Positions 1 to 5,584 of a stretch of 7,380 nt of DNA are shown here, piece after piece. Origin of the DNA: CAZSGN01 sp964606415 (GTDB taxonomy: Bacteria; Bacteroidota; Bacteroidia; Bacteroidales; JBBRXJ01); the NCBI GenBank assembly GCA_964606415.1, contig CAZSGN010000138.1:1-7380 (forward strand), given 5' to 3'. A program made the position numbers and the translations under genes. Under the pieces are notes generated by a model that worked only from the letters and a program-made list of their open reading frames with translations, had not been told where the DNA came from and did not search any database. Numbering within the stretch: position 1 is the stretch's first letter; each line of letters begins with the position of its first letter.

Positions 1-608
1 GTTGCTACACGCTGCACCGTTTGAAGAACAATCCGTTTAGCTTCCTTGTTTGCAGTCATCTTGGCCTCGTCCATAATTTCATTGACATAGGACATGGCTT
101 CTGTTTTTGCTTCTTCCTGGAGAGAGTCGATAAGTTGTGACTTTGCTTCTTCCGGTGAAATGCCTGAAATGGTTTCAAGTTGCTTAACTTGTTGCTGATG
201 AATCTTTTCCAGTTCTTCTTTTTTCTTCTCAACAAGATCCATTTGATTGTTAAGGTTCTGCCTTATTGCTTCGGTCTCTTTTTTGCTTCGTTCCAGATCC
301 TCTATTTTTTGCGAGACGGAGGATTCTTTTTGCTTAATCCTGTTCTCTGCTGCCAATACCTTGCTATTCCTTTCATTGACAATTTCTTCATGTTCACTTT
401 TTAATTGCAGGAATTTTTCTTTGGCTTGCAGAATTTTGTCTTTTTTGATTACTTCAGCTTCAGTTTCAGCTTCTTGTATGATGCTTTTGGCTTGTTTTTT
501 CAGCAAAAAATTCCAAATGAAATATCCTAAACCCACCCCTGCAATAAATGCGATGGGCACGAGGAAATAAAACGATTTGAAAATTTGCCCCAGTACTAGT
601 AGTTCCAT
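1..608 (-). CDS. rny: Ribonuclease Y, N-terminal part (runs off the window)
   Basis: This is the first 202 codons of RNase Y, the membrane-anchored endoribonuclease that starts mRNA decay in many bacteria lacking RNase E. The start is the ATG read leftward from base 608 (protein begins MELLVLGQIFKSFYF). One hydrophobic membrane segment lies at about residues 10-35. It is followed by a long, highly charged coiled coil rich in K, E and Q (about 38-165), as in the family. The visible end contains a stretch reading MDEAKMTANKEAKRIVLQTV, which is highly characteristic of RNase Y just before its KH domain. The KH and HD catalytic domains lie beyond base 1. There is no Shine-Dalgarno sequence; the leader is AT-rich. 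The gene follows the 6S RNA by about 35 bases, so it needs read-through of the 6S terminator or its own promoter. Identification is firm; only function-bearing domains are unseen. Confidence 0.95.
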   Translation of the reverse strand, partial: MELLVLGQIFKSFYFLVPIAFIAGVGLGYFIWNFLLKKQAKSIIQEAETEAEVIKKDKILQAKEKFLQLKSEHEEIVNERNSKVLAAENRIKQKESSVSQKIEDLERSKKETEAIRQNLNNQMDLVEKKKEELEKIHQQQVKQLETISGISPEEAKSQLIDSLQEEAKTEAMSYVNEIMDEAKMTANKEAKRIVLQTVQRVA

Positions 609-642
609 AATTTATATATGTTTGTGTTATTAAATAGATTGC

Positions 643-666
643 AAAAAAAAACCCGCATATTCTTCA
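643..666 (-). terminator. 3' end of 6S RNA: closing stem plus T-run
   Basis: On the minus strand the descending half of the 6S closing stem (666-651) is followed immediately by nine T (651-643). The other half of the stem is about 180 nt away, so this is not a classical short hairpin terminator. The local hairpin 686-693/708-715 lies too far upstream to serve. The T-run makes it the likely 3' end of the RNA. Whether transcription stops or partly continues into rny cannot be told. Confidence 0.5.
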
Positions 667-844
667 GACCTTTGAGAAACTCCATATATAACATGGGTGG
701 AGTCGCCTGTTATATGTCGAACTTCCACTGCCCGTCGGTTGACGGATCAGTCAAAAGACTGATGAGGCCTGTTCTTCATAAATCAGAGTCTGACTCCAAT
801 TGTATTAAATGCTGAGTTTCCAGCGTGTGAAGAAAAATGCGGGT
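643..844 (-). ncRNA. ssrS: 6S RNA (RNA polymerase-binding regulatory RNA)
   Basis: About 194 nt of non-coding sequence folds as a long rod on the minus strand. The closing stem pairs 837-844 (ATGCGGGT on the plus strand) with 651-658 (ACCCGCAT). It continues with 828-833 against 661-666 and 816-820 against 676-680. Local hairpins sit inside: 732-736/741-745, 746-752/757-763 (loop AAAA) and 686-693/708-715. The 3' side of the closing stem runs directly into nine T on the minus strand (651-643). Length, rod shape and position directly after zapA match 6S RNA, which binds housekeeping-sigma RNA polymerase and lowers transcription in slow growth. The family assignment rests on shape and synteny, not on a covariance-model search. 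I see no clean promoter just upstream, so it may be processed from the zapA transcript. Confidence 0.8.
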
Positions 845-874
845 AAAGTTGTTATATTTTAAAGAACGTTGTGC

Positions 875-1180
875 TTACTCTTGTGTTGTTTCTGCTTTTA
901 TGTAATCAGCCAAATCAACATTCAGGGCTTTAATTGATTCTATAAGCCCGCTCATGTCTTGTTTATTTTCTTCTTCAATAACCTTGGTGACAAATTGCAA
1001 AGCGGCCATAGCTAAAAAATCCTGGGTATCTTTATCACTGTAACGCTTTTTATAAAGCAATATTTTATCATTAATCACTTTTGCTGCCTGTCGAATTTTT
1101 TCTTCATCATTCCGGTCAATTTTCAGCGGATAATATCTGTCTGCAATATTTACCCTTATTGATAATTTATCTTCAGACAT
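875..1180 (-). CDS. zapA: Cell division protein ZapA
   Basis: This 101-aa protein has the length and layout of ZapA, a cytoplasmic protein that binds FtsZ and cross-links its filaments at the division ring. The N-terminal part (about 1-25, SIRVNIADRYYPLKI) is the small beta-rich FtsZ-binding head. A helix with the conserved pattern RQAAKVINDKI follows at about residues 30-40. SDKDTQDFLAMAALQFV (about 48-64) is typical of Bacteroidota ZapA. The C-terminal helix (about 65-97) forms the coiled coil used for dimers and tetramers. It starts 12 bases after the stop of the upstream coiled-coil gene, so the two are almost certainly co-transcribed; the 6S RNA follows about 30 bases downstream. No anomalies are seen. 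Confidence 0.93.
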   Translation of the reverse strand: MSEDKLSIRVNIADRYYPLKIDRNDEEKIRQAAKVINDKILLYKKRYSDKDTQDFLAMAALQFVTKVIEEENKQDMSGLIESIKALNVDLADYIKAETTQE

Positions 1181-1192
1181 TTTGATTAATGA

Positions 1193-1483
1193 TTATTTAT
1201 TTAAAAGAGCAATGCACTTATCAATTTCCCGCACTAATCTGTTAATTCTGTTTTTAACTTCTTTGTTTTCTCCGTCGCCGGCGTTTAATTGTTTACTTAT
1301 CTTAATTCTTTGCGTTTCTTCTTTTAATTCTTCAATGGTTACTTGTTCTGATTTAATTTCTTTTTTTAACCTGCTATTTTCTTCAAGTAATTCCTTTTTT
1401 TCTTCTTTGGTTTTTTCATATAACGAAATAATATGATTCAGATTTTCTGAAAGATCTTTTATTATTTCATTATATTCATTCAT
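1193..1483 (-). CDS. Small coiled-coil protein upstream of zapA
   Basis: This 96-aa protein has no recognised enzymatic motif. Residues about 5-65 are a charged amphipathic helix (MNEYNEIIKDLSENLNHI onward, rich in E and K with regular L and I), typical of a continuous coiled coil. A short break, NAGDGENKE (about 67-75), precedes a second helix with the pattern RINRLVREIDKCIALL. It has no signal peptide or membrane segment, so it is cytoplasmic. A gene of this size and kind commonly precedes zapA in Bacteroidota, and the arrangement suggests a division-ring partner, perhaps analogous to ZapB. That role is inference from neighbourhood and coiled-coil character only. It is the first gene after a well-formed promoter, which leaves a very short 5' leader. 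Confidence 0.8.
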   Translation of the reverse strand: MNEYNEIIKDLSENLNHIISLYEKTKEEKKELLEENSRLKKEIKSEQVTIEELKEETQRIKISKQLNAGDGENKEVKNRINRLVREIDKCIALLNK

Positions 1484-1501
1484 GCCAAAATTTTGTTAAC
1501 A

Positions 1502-1532
1502 CAAAGTTAATACAAATTGAAATCAATACAAA
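1502..1532 (-). promoter_or_regulatory. Bacteroidota-type promoter for the zapA operon
   Basis: On the minus strand, TTTG (1532-1529), then 19 bases, then TAACTTTG (1509-1502) is an exact fit to the Bacteroidota consensus TTTG-N19-21-TAnnTTTG. The predicted start site lies about 7 bases further, near 1495, leaving a leader of roughly 12 bases before the ATG at 1483. A second CAAA/TTTG copy (1516-1513) sits in the spacer but is too close to the -7 box to act as its -33 box. Confidence 0.7.
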
Positions 1533-1575
1533 TTAAAAATTTCAATAGAAAGCAAGTTATCTGCAAATTTAATTT

Positions 1576-1583
1576 TACTTTCG
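1576..1583 (+). promoter_or_regulatory. Possible -7 element for the peptidase-anmK unit
   Basis: TACTTTCG matches TAnnTTTG with one mismatch and lies 34 bases before the peptidase ATG, a sensible distance. I cannot find a good TTTG box 19-21 bases upstream, so the call is weak. It is divergent from the zapA-operon promoter about 45 bases to the left, and the two share one AT-rich intergenic region. Confidence 0.4.
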
Positions 1584-1617
1584 TGATTTTTGGTAATACA
1601 AGGAAAAAAAAATAAAA

Positions 1618-3354
1618 ATGAGGTTAAATTTTATTGTAGTTTGGGGTGTGATCAACTTATGTCTGGCTCAAGTGGCTTATGTTCAGGAGTATGATCCAGC
1701 ATTTATTTCCCCGGTTGATGATGACATATACCTGGCTGGTACTTTTGGTGAATTGCGTTCAGTTCATTTTCATGCAGGTATTGATATCAAAACGGGAGGA
1801 AGAATTGGTAAAAAGATCAGGACTATTGAGGATGGTTATATATACAGAGTAAAAGTGACCCCGGGAGGGTATGGGAAAACAGTTTATGTTAAACATCCTA
1901 ATGGGTATATTTCTGTTTATGCTCATTTACACGAGTTTATCCCGGTAATAGATAAAGAAGTGAAGCATTTCCAGTATAAAAAGCAACAGCACCATCTTGA
2001 TTTGTATTTTAAGCCTTCCCGCTTCCCGGTGAATAAAGGAGAGGTAATTGGTATATCTGGTAATTCCGGATATTCTTTAGGCCCGCACCTGCATTTTGAA
2101 ATCCGCAGGGCTGCTGACCATGTTCCTTTAAATGCTTTATTGTTTAATTTCCTGGTGAAAGATGATATTGCTCCTGATATTAAGGGTATTGGTGTGTACC
2201 CTCTGAATGATTCCAGTTACGTGCAGGGCCGGAATAAACCAGCGTATTTTCGTACTCAAAATAATAATGGTGACTATAAGTTAGGAGATGACGGGGATAC
2301 CATTGATGTATATGGGGAGATTGGTTTTTCTGTTGAAACATATGATTACTTAACAGGATCAAATAACCGATGTGGTGTTTACTCAATTGAGCTTAATAAA
2401 AATAACAAGCGACACTATTATCATACCATTGATGAGATCTCCTTTGCTGAGACGCGATATATTAATAGTCATGTTGATTATGCCAGGAAAATGCAGACCG
2501 GTGAGAAATATCAAAAATCTTTCCTGGATCCGAATAATAAATTAGGGATTTATAAAGAGGTTATTAATGAAGGAATGATGCATTTTAAGGATGGACAGAC
2601 GGCTGAGATGCAATATGTAATTCATGATATCCATCAAAATATTTCTCGTCTGTCTTTTATTATTAGAGGAAGCAAATCGGATTCTAATATTGTTACACCG
2701 GATACTTGCACTGTTGTTAAACGAATGGACTATGCCTCGGCAAATGAGCTTAATGAAGCAGGTATTTCTTTGTCTATTCCCAAAGGTGCTTTATATCGTT
2801 CGTTTGATTTTTGTTTCGAAAAGCTGGATACAGTGATTGAAGAAGCGTTTTCTCCGGTCTATCGTTTACATGATCTTTCTGTTCCGTTGCATAGAATGGT
2901 GACCATTAAGATTGAACCTCACAATCTTCCTGTTCGTCATCAGGATAAAGCATTGCTGGCTTCTATTGATCGGGAAGGTAACATTTTTAGTATGGGTGGT
3001 GCTTACGAAAATGATGTTGTAAAAGCCCGCACAAGAAGCTTGGGAGATGTTTTTGTTACGATTGATACTGTAGCGCCCGAAATTACCCCTTTATTTGAAG
3101 AGGAGTTGCCTGATTTTTCAGGGAAAAAGAAAATGACATTTTGTCTTAAGGAGGACTTATCCGGGGTAGCATCCTATAATGGTTATATTGACGGCGAGTG
3201 GATGCTTTTTGAATATAGCCCTCTTCATGATGAAATTGTTCATTATTTTGATGATCAACGTATGGATACTACAAAAAGTGATCATGAGGTTGAACTTTAT
3301 GTGATGGATGAAAAAGGGAATATTGGTGCTTTTCATTGTTTTTTTACTCGCTGA
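1618..3354 (+). CDS. Secreted M23-family (LytM-type) metallopeptidase
   Basis: This 578-aa protein starts with a signal peptide (about 1-22, hydrophobic FIVVWGVINLCLAQVAYV), so it acts outside the cytoplasmic membrane. The M23 domain spans about 35-175. HFHAGIDIKT supplies zinc ligands H52 and D56, YAHL supplies catalytic H103, and GPHLHFEI supplies catalytic H157 and zinc ligand H159. All expected residues are present, so it should be an active peptidoglycan endopeptidase cutting peptide cross-bridges. Between YAHL and GEVIGISGNSG lies a charged insertion (about 110-138, with KHFQYKKQQHH) that would lengthen a loop near the active cleft. The remaining 400 residues appear beta-rich and match no domain I can name; they may be Ig-like. 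There is no C-terminal sorting signal. The stop overlaps the anmK start (TGATG), implying translational coupling with a wall-recycling enzyme. Confidence 0.9.
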   Translation: MRLNFIVVWGVINLCLAQVAYVQEYDPAFISPVDDDIYLAGTFGELRSVHFHAGIDIKTGGRIGKKIRTIEDGYIYRVKVTPGGYGKTVYVKHPNGYISVYAHLHEFIPVIDKEVKHFQYKKQQHHLDLYFKPSRFPVNKGEVIGISGNSGYSLGPHLHFEIRRAADHVPLNALLFNFLVKDDIAPDIKGIGVYPLNDSSYVQGRNKPAYFRTQNNNGDYKLGDDGDTIDVYGEIGFSVETYDYLTGSNNRCGVYSIELNKNNKRHYYHTIDEISFAETRYINSHVDYARKMQTGEKYQKSFLDPNNKLGIYKEVINEGMMHFKDGQTAEMQYVIHDIHQNISRLSFIIRGSKSDSNIVTPDTCTVVKRMDYASANELNEAGISLSIPKGALYRSFDFCFEKLDTVIEEAFSPVYRLHDLSVPLHRMVTIKIEPHNLPVRHQDKALLASIDREGNIFSMGGAYENDVVKARTRSLGDVFVTIDTVAPEITPLFEEELPDFSGKKKMTFCLKEDLSGVASYNGYIDGEWMLFEYSPLHDEIVHYFDDQRMDTTKSDHEVELYVMDEKGNIGAFHCFFTR

Positions 3355-4424
3355 TGAAGCATGGTAACGATAAAATAAGAGTCATTGGTGTCATGTCCGG
3401 AACTTCACTTGATGGGCTGGATATTGTTTTATGCGATTTTCACCCTAAAGATGATGGATGGGATTTTAAAATTAAGAAAACGCATGGACTTGAATATAAT
3501 GATTATTGGCGCAAAGCCCTTACCGCATCTTTTGAATATTCCGGCCGTGATTTGTTAATGCTTCATAAACACTTTGGTCGCTTAATAGGAGAGGAGATTA
3601 AAAAAAACATTCCGGATTTAAAAAATATCGATCTTATTGCCAGTCATGGACATACTATTTTTCATGAGCCAGGAAAAGGTTTGAATTTTCAGATTGGTGA
3701 TGGTAACGAAATTGCAGCCGTAACTGGAATTGATACTGTTTTTGATTTCCGGTCCCTGGATATCGCAAGGGGAGGCCAGGGCGCTCCGCTTGTGCCTGTT
3801 GGCGATCAATTACTTTTTAATGAATATTGTGCCTGCCTTAATCTTGGAGGGTTTGCAAACGTTTCTATGGATAGCAACGACAAGCGCATTGGGTTTGATA
3901 TTGCTCCATGTAATTATGTGCTTAATCATTTGGTGCGGAACAGCACTGGTGAGCCTTTTGATAAAGATGGAAATCTGGGAATGAAGGGAAAGATGATTGA
4001 GGAGCTATATCAACAATTAAATGATTTGCCTTTTTATCAAACTAATCCACCCCGCTCGCTGGGACGCGAATGGGTGGAAAAGGTTTTTTTGCCTGTTCTT
4101 GAGCCATGGCTGGATCAGCCGGATAATTTATTACATACTGTTTATCAGCATATTGCTCGTCAGGTTGTTGCAGGTCTTCCTTCTTCAGGCAAAATCCTGG
4201 TGACCGGAGGAGGGGCTTTAAATGGTTTTTTAATTGATCTGGTTAAACAGGCTAATCATTCGATTGATATTATTATTCCAGACCGTGCCCTTGTCGAATA
4301 TAAAGAGGCTGTTATTTTTGCTTTCCTGGGTTTGTTGTCAGTAAAAAATCAGTATAATATATTTTCTGATGTAACTGGAGCTAAATGTTCCAGTATTTCA
4401 GGGTCTTTGGTGAAAGGAGGCTGA
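3354..4424 (+). CDS. anmK: Anhydro-N-acetylmuramic acid kinase
   Basis: This 356-aa cytoplasmic kinase converts 1,6-anhydro-MurNAc and ATP to MurNAc-6-phosphate, letting the cell reuse wall sugar released by lytic transglycosylases. Motifs, numbered from the start chosen here, are the phosphate-binding loop GVMSGTSLDGLD (12-23), ASHGHTIFHEP (96-106), DFRSLDIARGGQGAPLVPVG (131-150), LNLGGFANVS (163-172), GFDIAPCN (180-187; its Asp aligns with the family's catalytic base) and TGGGALNGFL (284-293). The family usually has GPGN where this has APCN. I chose the ATG at 3354 because it overlaps the peptidase stop as TGATG. An in-frame ATG at 3336 would add six residues (MFFYSL) inside the peptidase and lies before the conserved strand. 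Length is normal for the family. No rho-independent terminator follows. Confidence 0.95.
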   Translation: MKHGNDKIRVIGVMSGTSLDGLDIVLCDFHPKDDGWDFKIKKTHGLEYNDYWRKALTASFEYSGRDLLMLHKHFGRLIGEEIKKNIPDLKNIDLIASHGHTIFHEPGKGLNFQIGDGNEIAAVTGIDTVFDFRSLDIARGGQGAPLVPVGDQLLFNEYCACLNLGGFANVSMDSNDKRIGFDIAPCNYVLNHLVRNSTGEPFDKDGNLGMKGKMIEELYQQLNDLPFYQTNPPRSLGREWVEKVFLPVLEPWLDQPDNLLHTVYQHIARQVVAGLPSSGKILVTGGGALNGFLIDLVKQANHSIDIIIPDRALVEYKEAVIFAFLGLLSVKNQYNIFSDVTGAKCSSISGSLVKGG

Positions 4425-4508
4425 GCAAAACAAAGTATCATTCCTGAGCAAAAACATGATTTTTATTGTTTCTTTTTCACCTCATCAGCAAAAATTATTT
4501 TATTTTTT

Positions 4509-4540
4509 TTTGCTTGCGTCAAATCATTTCGTTATTTTGC
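4509..4540 (+). promoter_or_regulatory. Candidate promoter ahead of the redox cassette
   Basis: TTTG (4509-4512), 20 bases, then TATTTTGC (4533-4540) resembles the Bacteroidota promoter, with the -7 box one T short of TAnnTTTG. It would give a start near 4547 and a leader of about 115 bases. The intergenic stretch 4425-4662 otherwise holds no gene I can support, only AT-rich sequence with a direct repeat CTGAGCAAAA (4421-4430 and 4444-4453). Confidence 0.5.
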
Positions 4541-4547
4541 AAAATAA
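4532..4547. promoter_or_regulatory. 16-bp perfect palindrome over the -7 box (candidate operator)
   Basis: TTATTTTGCAAAATAA is a perfect dyad with no spacer. It covers the predicted -7 element and reaches the predicted transcription start. A protein bound here would block the promoter, so a repressor site is the natural reading. No regulator gene is in the window, and in AT-rich DNA such a palindrome can arise by chance. Confidence 0.35.
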
Positions 4548-4662
4548 AGAAGTGGGTGAGATTGCAGGAATGGATAAGCTTATTTATTATAATGAAAATT
4601 GAGCGATCTCGTGCTAATAGAGATTAAAATAAGAATATGTCTAATTATTAAAATTTTGTATT

Positions 4663-5049
4663 ATGAAAAAGATGCATGTAATCATTTTTATTGCCTTTAT
4701 GGCTTTTGCGGGCAATAGTTTTGGACAAAAAGCCGAATTGCTTTATTTTAAAGCGAATCTACCTTGTTGCCGTGCCAAATCTTGCAATCAACTTGAAAAC
4801 AATCTTAAATCCATTGTTGAAAATAATTTTTCAAATGATGAGGTCACTTTTCAGAGAGTAAAACTTGCCGATGAAAATAATAAAGAACTCGTCAATGAGT
4901 ATAATGCAAGATCTCAGACAGTGATCATAGAGGCTAATAAAAAGAGTAAGTCTCTTGATATTTCAGATATGGTTGCCCGTTATCAAAAGAGCAGAGACAA
5001 AAAAGCGGTAGAAAAAGAAATAGTGGATAAGATAAAGACGGTTTTATAG
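4663..5049 (+). CDS. Secreted thioredoxin-fold protein, ArsF-like
   Basis: This 128-aa protein has a clear signal peptide (1-21, MKKMHVIIFIAFMAFAGNSFG, mature end at Q22), so it is periplasmic or otherwise exported. The mature part opens with a strand (AELLYFKA) and then PCCRAKSCNQLENNL (35-48), a helix, a second strand (VTFQRVKLAD), and SQTVIIEA before a C-terminal helix. This is the order of a short thioredoxin fold. It resembles the small proteins annotated as ArsF-type (nitrophenyl compound nitroreductase subunit) in Bacteroidota arsenic and redox clusters. The cysteines are C35, C36 and C41, a CC-x4-C pattern instead of the usual CxxC, and the expected cis-proline before the third strand is replaced by SQT. 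It may therefore bind metal or carry persulfide instead of acting as a standard disulfide reductase. Family is moderately sure; function is unknown. Confidence 0.7.
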   Translation: MKKMHVIIFIAFMAFAGNSFGQKAELLYFKANLPCCRAKSCNQLENNLKSIVENNFSNDEVTFQRVKLADENNKELVNEYNARSQTVIIEANKKSKSLDISDMVARYQKSRDKKAVEKEIVDKIKTVL

Positions 5050-5110
5050 TTTGCTTATTTTTCATACCATCTTCTTGTCAATAGATAGCGTTAAAACAAT
5101 TCGTAATCGT

Positions 5111-5134
5111 TTAAACACATTATAAAATGTTTAA
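5111..5134. repeat. 7-10-7 inverted repeat upstream of the ferredoxin gene
   Basis: TTAAACA (5111-5117), a 10-base spacer and TGTTTAA (5128-5134) form a perfect inverted repeat. It lies 70 bases before the ferredoxin ATG in a 155-base gap between genes. Size and symmetry suit a dimeric regulator, but the arms are AT-rich and it may be coincidence. The promoter-like CATATTTG at 5151-5158 is only a one-mismatch match and lacks a good -33 box. Confidence 0.3.
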
Positions 5135-5204
5135 TGATTATGTCCTGGTTCATATTTGTCTGCACACAAAATAAATATATTGTAGAATTAGAAATATATT
5201 GTTT

Positions 5205-5516
5205 ATGGCTTGGTTAGTCGATTATCCGAGAGAAAAAGTCAATTGGAACCCAGCCATTGATTCTTCAAAATGCGTGAATTGTGGAATGTGCATGAATTGT
5301 GGAAAGGGTGTGTATATATGGACCGATCAGGGGCCTAAAGTGGAAAATCCTCTTTCTTGCGTGGTGGGATGCACAACCTGCGCCAGTCTTTGTAAAGGTG
5401 AAGCCATTAGTTTCCCTGATGTAAAAGAGCTCAGGGCTTTATACGAAAGAGAAAATATTTGGGCTAAAGTAACACAGCAAATGAGAAATGAAGGTAAGCT
5501 GCAGCCTGTAAAGTGA
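5205..5516 (+). CDS. Ferredoxin-like protein with two [4Fe-4S] motifs
   Basis: This 103-aa protein carries eight cysteines in two sets: C23, C26, C29, C32 (CVNCGMCMNCG) and C52, C56, C59, C63 (CVVGCTTCASLCKG). This is the spacing of a bacterial 2[4Fe-4S] ferredoxin, so it should be a cytoplasmic one-electron carrier. The proline that normally follows the last cysteine of each motif is absent (C32-G, C63-K), and the second motif is CxxxCxxCxxxC. Both may shift cluster potential. The segment between motifs, GVYIWTDQGPKVENP, and the following AISFP are typical of small ferredoxins in thioredoxin/permease clusters. A helical tail (about 72-103) extends past the clusters. I chose ATG 5205; an upstream TTG at 5199 would only add two residues. 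It has no signal peptide, so it lies across the membrane from the ArsF-like protein. Confidence 0.85.
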   Translation: MAWLVDYPREKVNWNPAIDSSKCVNCGMCMNCGKGVYIWTDQGPKVENPLSCVVGCTTCASLCKGEAISFPDVKELRALYERENIWAKVTQQMRNEGKLQPVK

Positions 5517-5546
5517 TTTTAATGAGGGCAATTGAATCTATTTTTG
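5517..5546 (+). promoter_or_regulatory. Possible promoter for the rhodanese-barrel gene
   Basis: TATTTTTG (5539-5546) is an exact TAnnTTTG box 38 bases before the ATG at 5585. Upstream, TTTT (5517-5520), 18 bases away, is a poor stand-in for TTTG. It may give the last two genes their own start independent of the ferredoxin gene. Confidence 0.45.
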
Positions 5547-5584
5547 AGTGAGAATCAAAAAATAAATTACAGCTATATTTTATT

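Noticed and set aside
180..570. Plus-strand frames of 74 and 107 codons
   Set aside because: They are antisense to the RNase Y coiled coil; their F/L/S-rich content is what the complement of K/E/Q-rich codons gives.
618..815. 65-codon plus-strand reading frame
   Set aside because: It lies almost wholly inside the 6S RNA, on the opposite strand, has no family character, and its sequence is explained by RNA pairing.
3336..3353. Earlier ATG for anmK
   Set aside because: It adds only MFFYSL inside the peptidase gene; the TGATG overlap at 3352-3356 gives a natural coupled start with normal family length.
4421..4453. Direct repeat CTGAGCAAAA after anmK
   Set aside because: Two 10-base copies 13 bases apart in AT-rich sequence; no matching ends, no gene between, so no basis for an insertion or attachment site.
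4570..4602. Ten-codon open frame (MDKLIYYNEN) in the leader of the ArsF-like gene
   Set aside because: AGGA touches the ATG with no spacing, the peptide has no run of regulatory codons, and no attenuator hairpin follows; chance is the simplest reading.
4606..4624. ATCTC/GAGAT hairpin in the leader before the ArsF-like gene
   Set aside because: Five pairs around a nine-base loop with little GC is too weak to call a riboswitch or terminator.
5199..5204. TTG start for the ferredoxin gene
   Set aside because: An ATG two codons later serves equally well and is the more usual codon.
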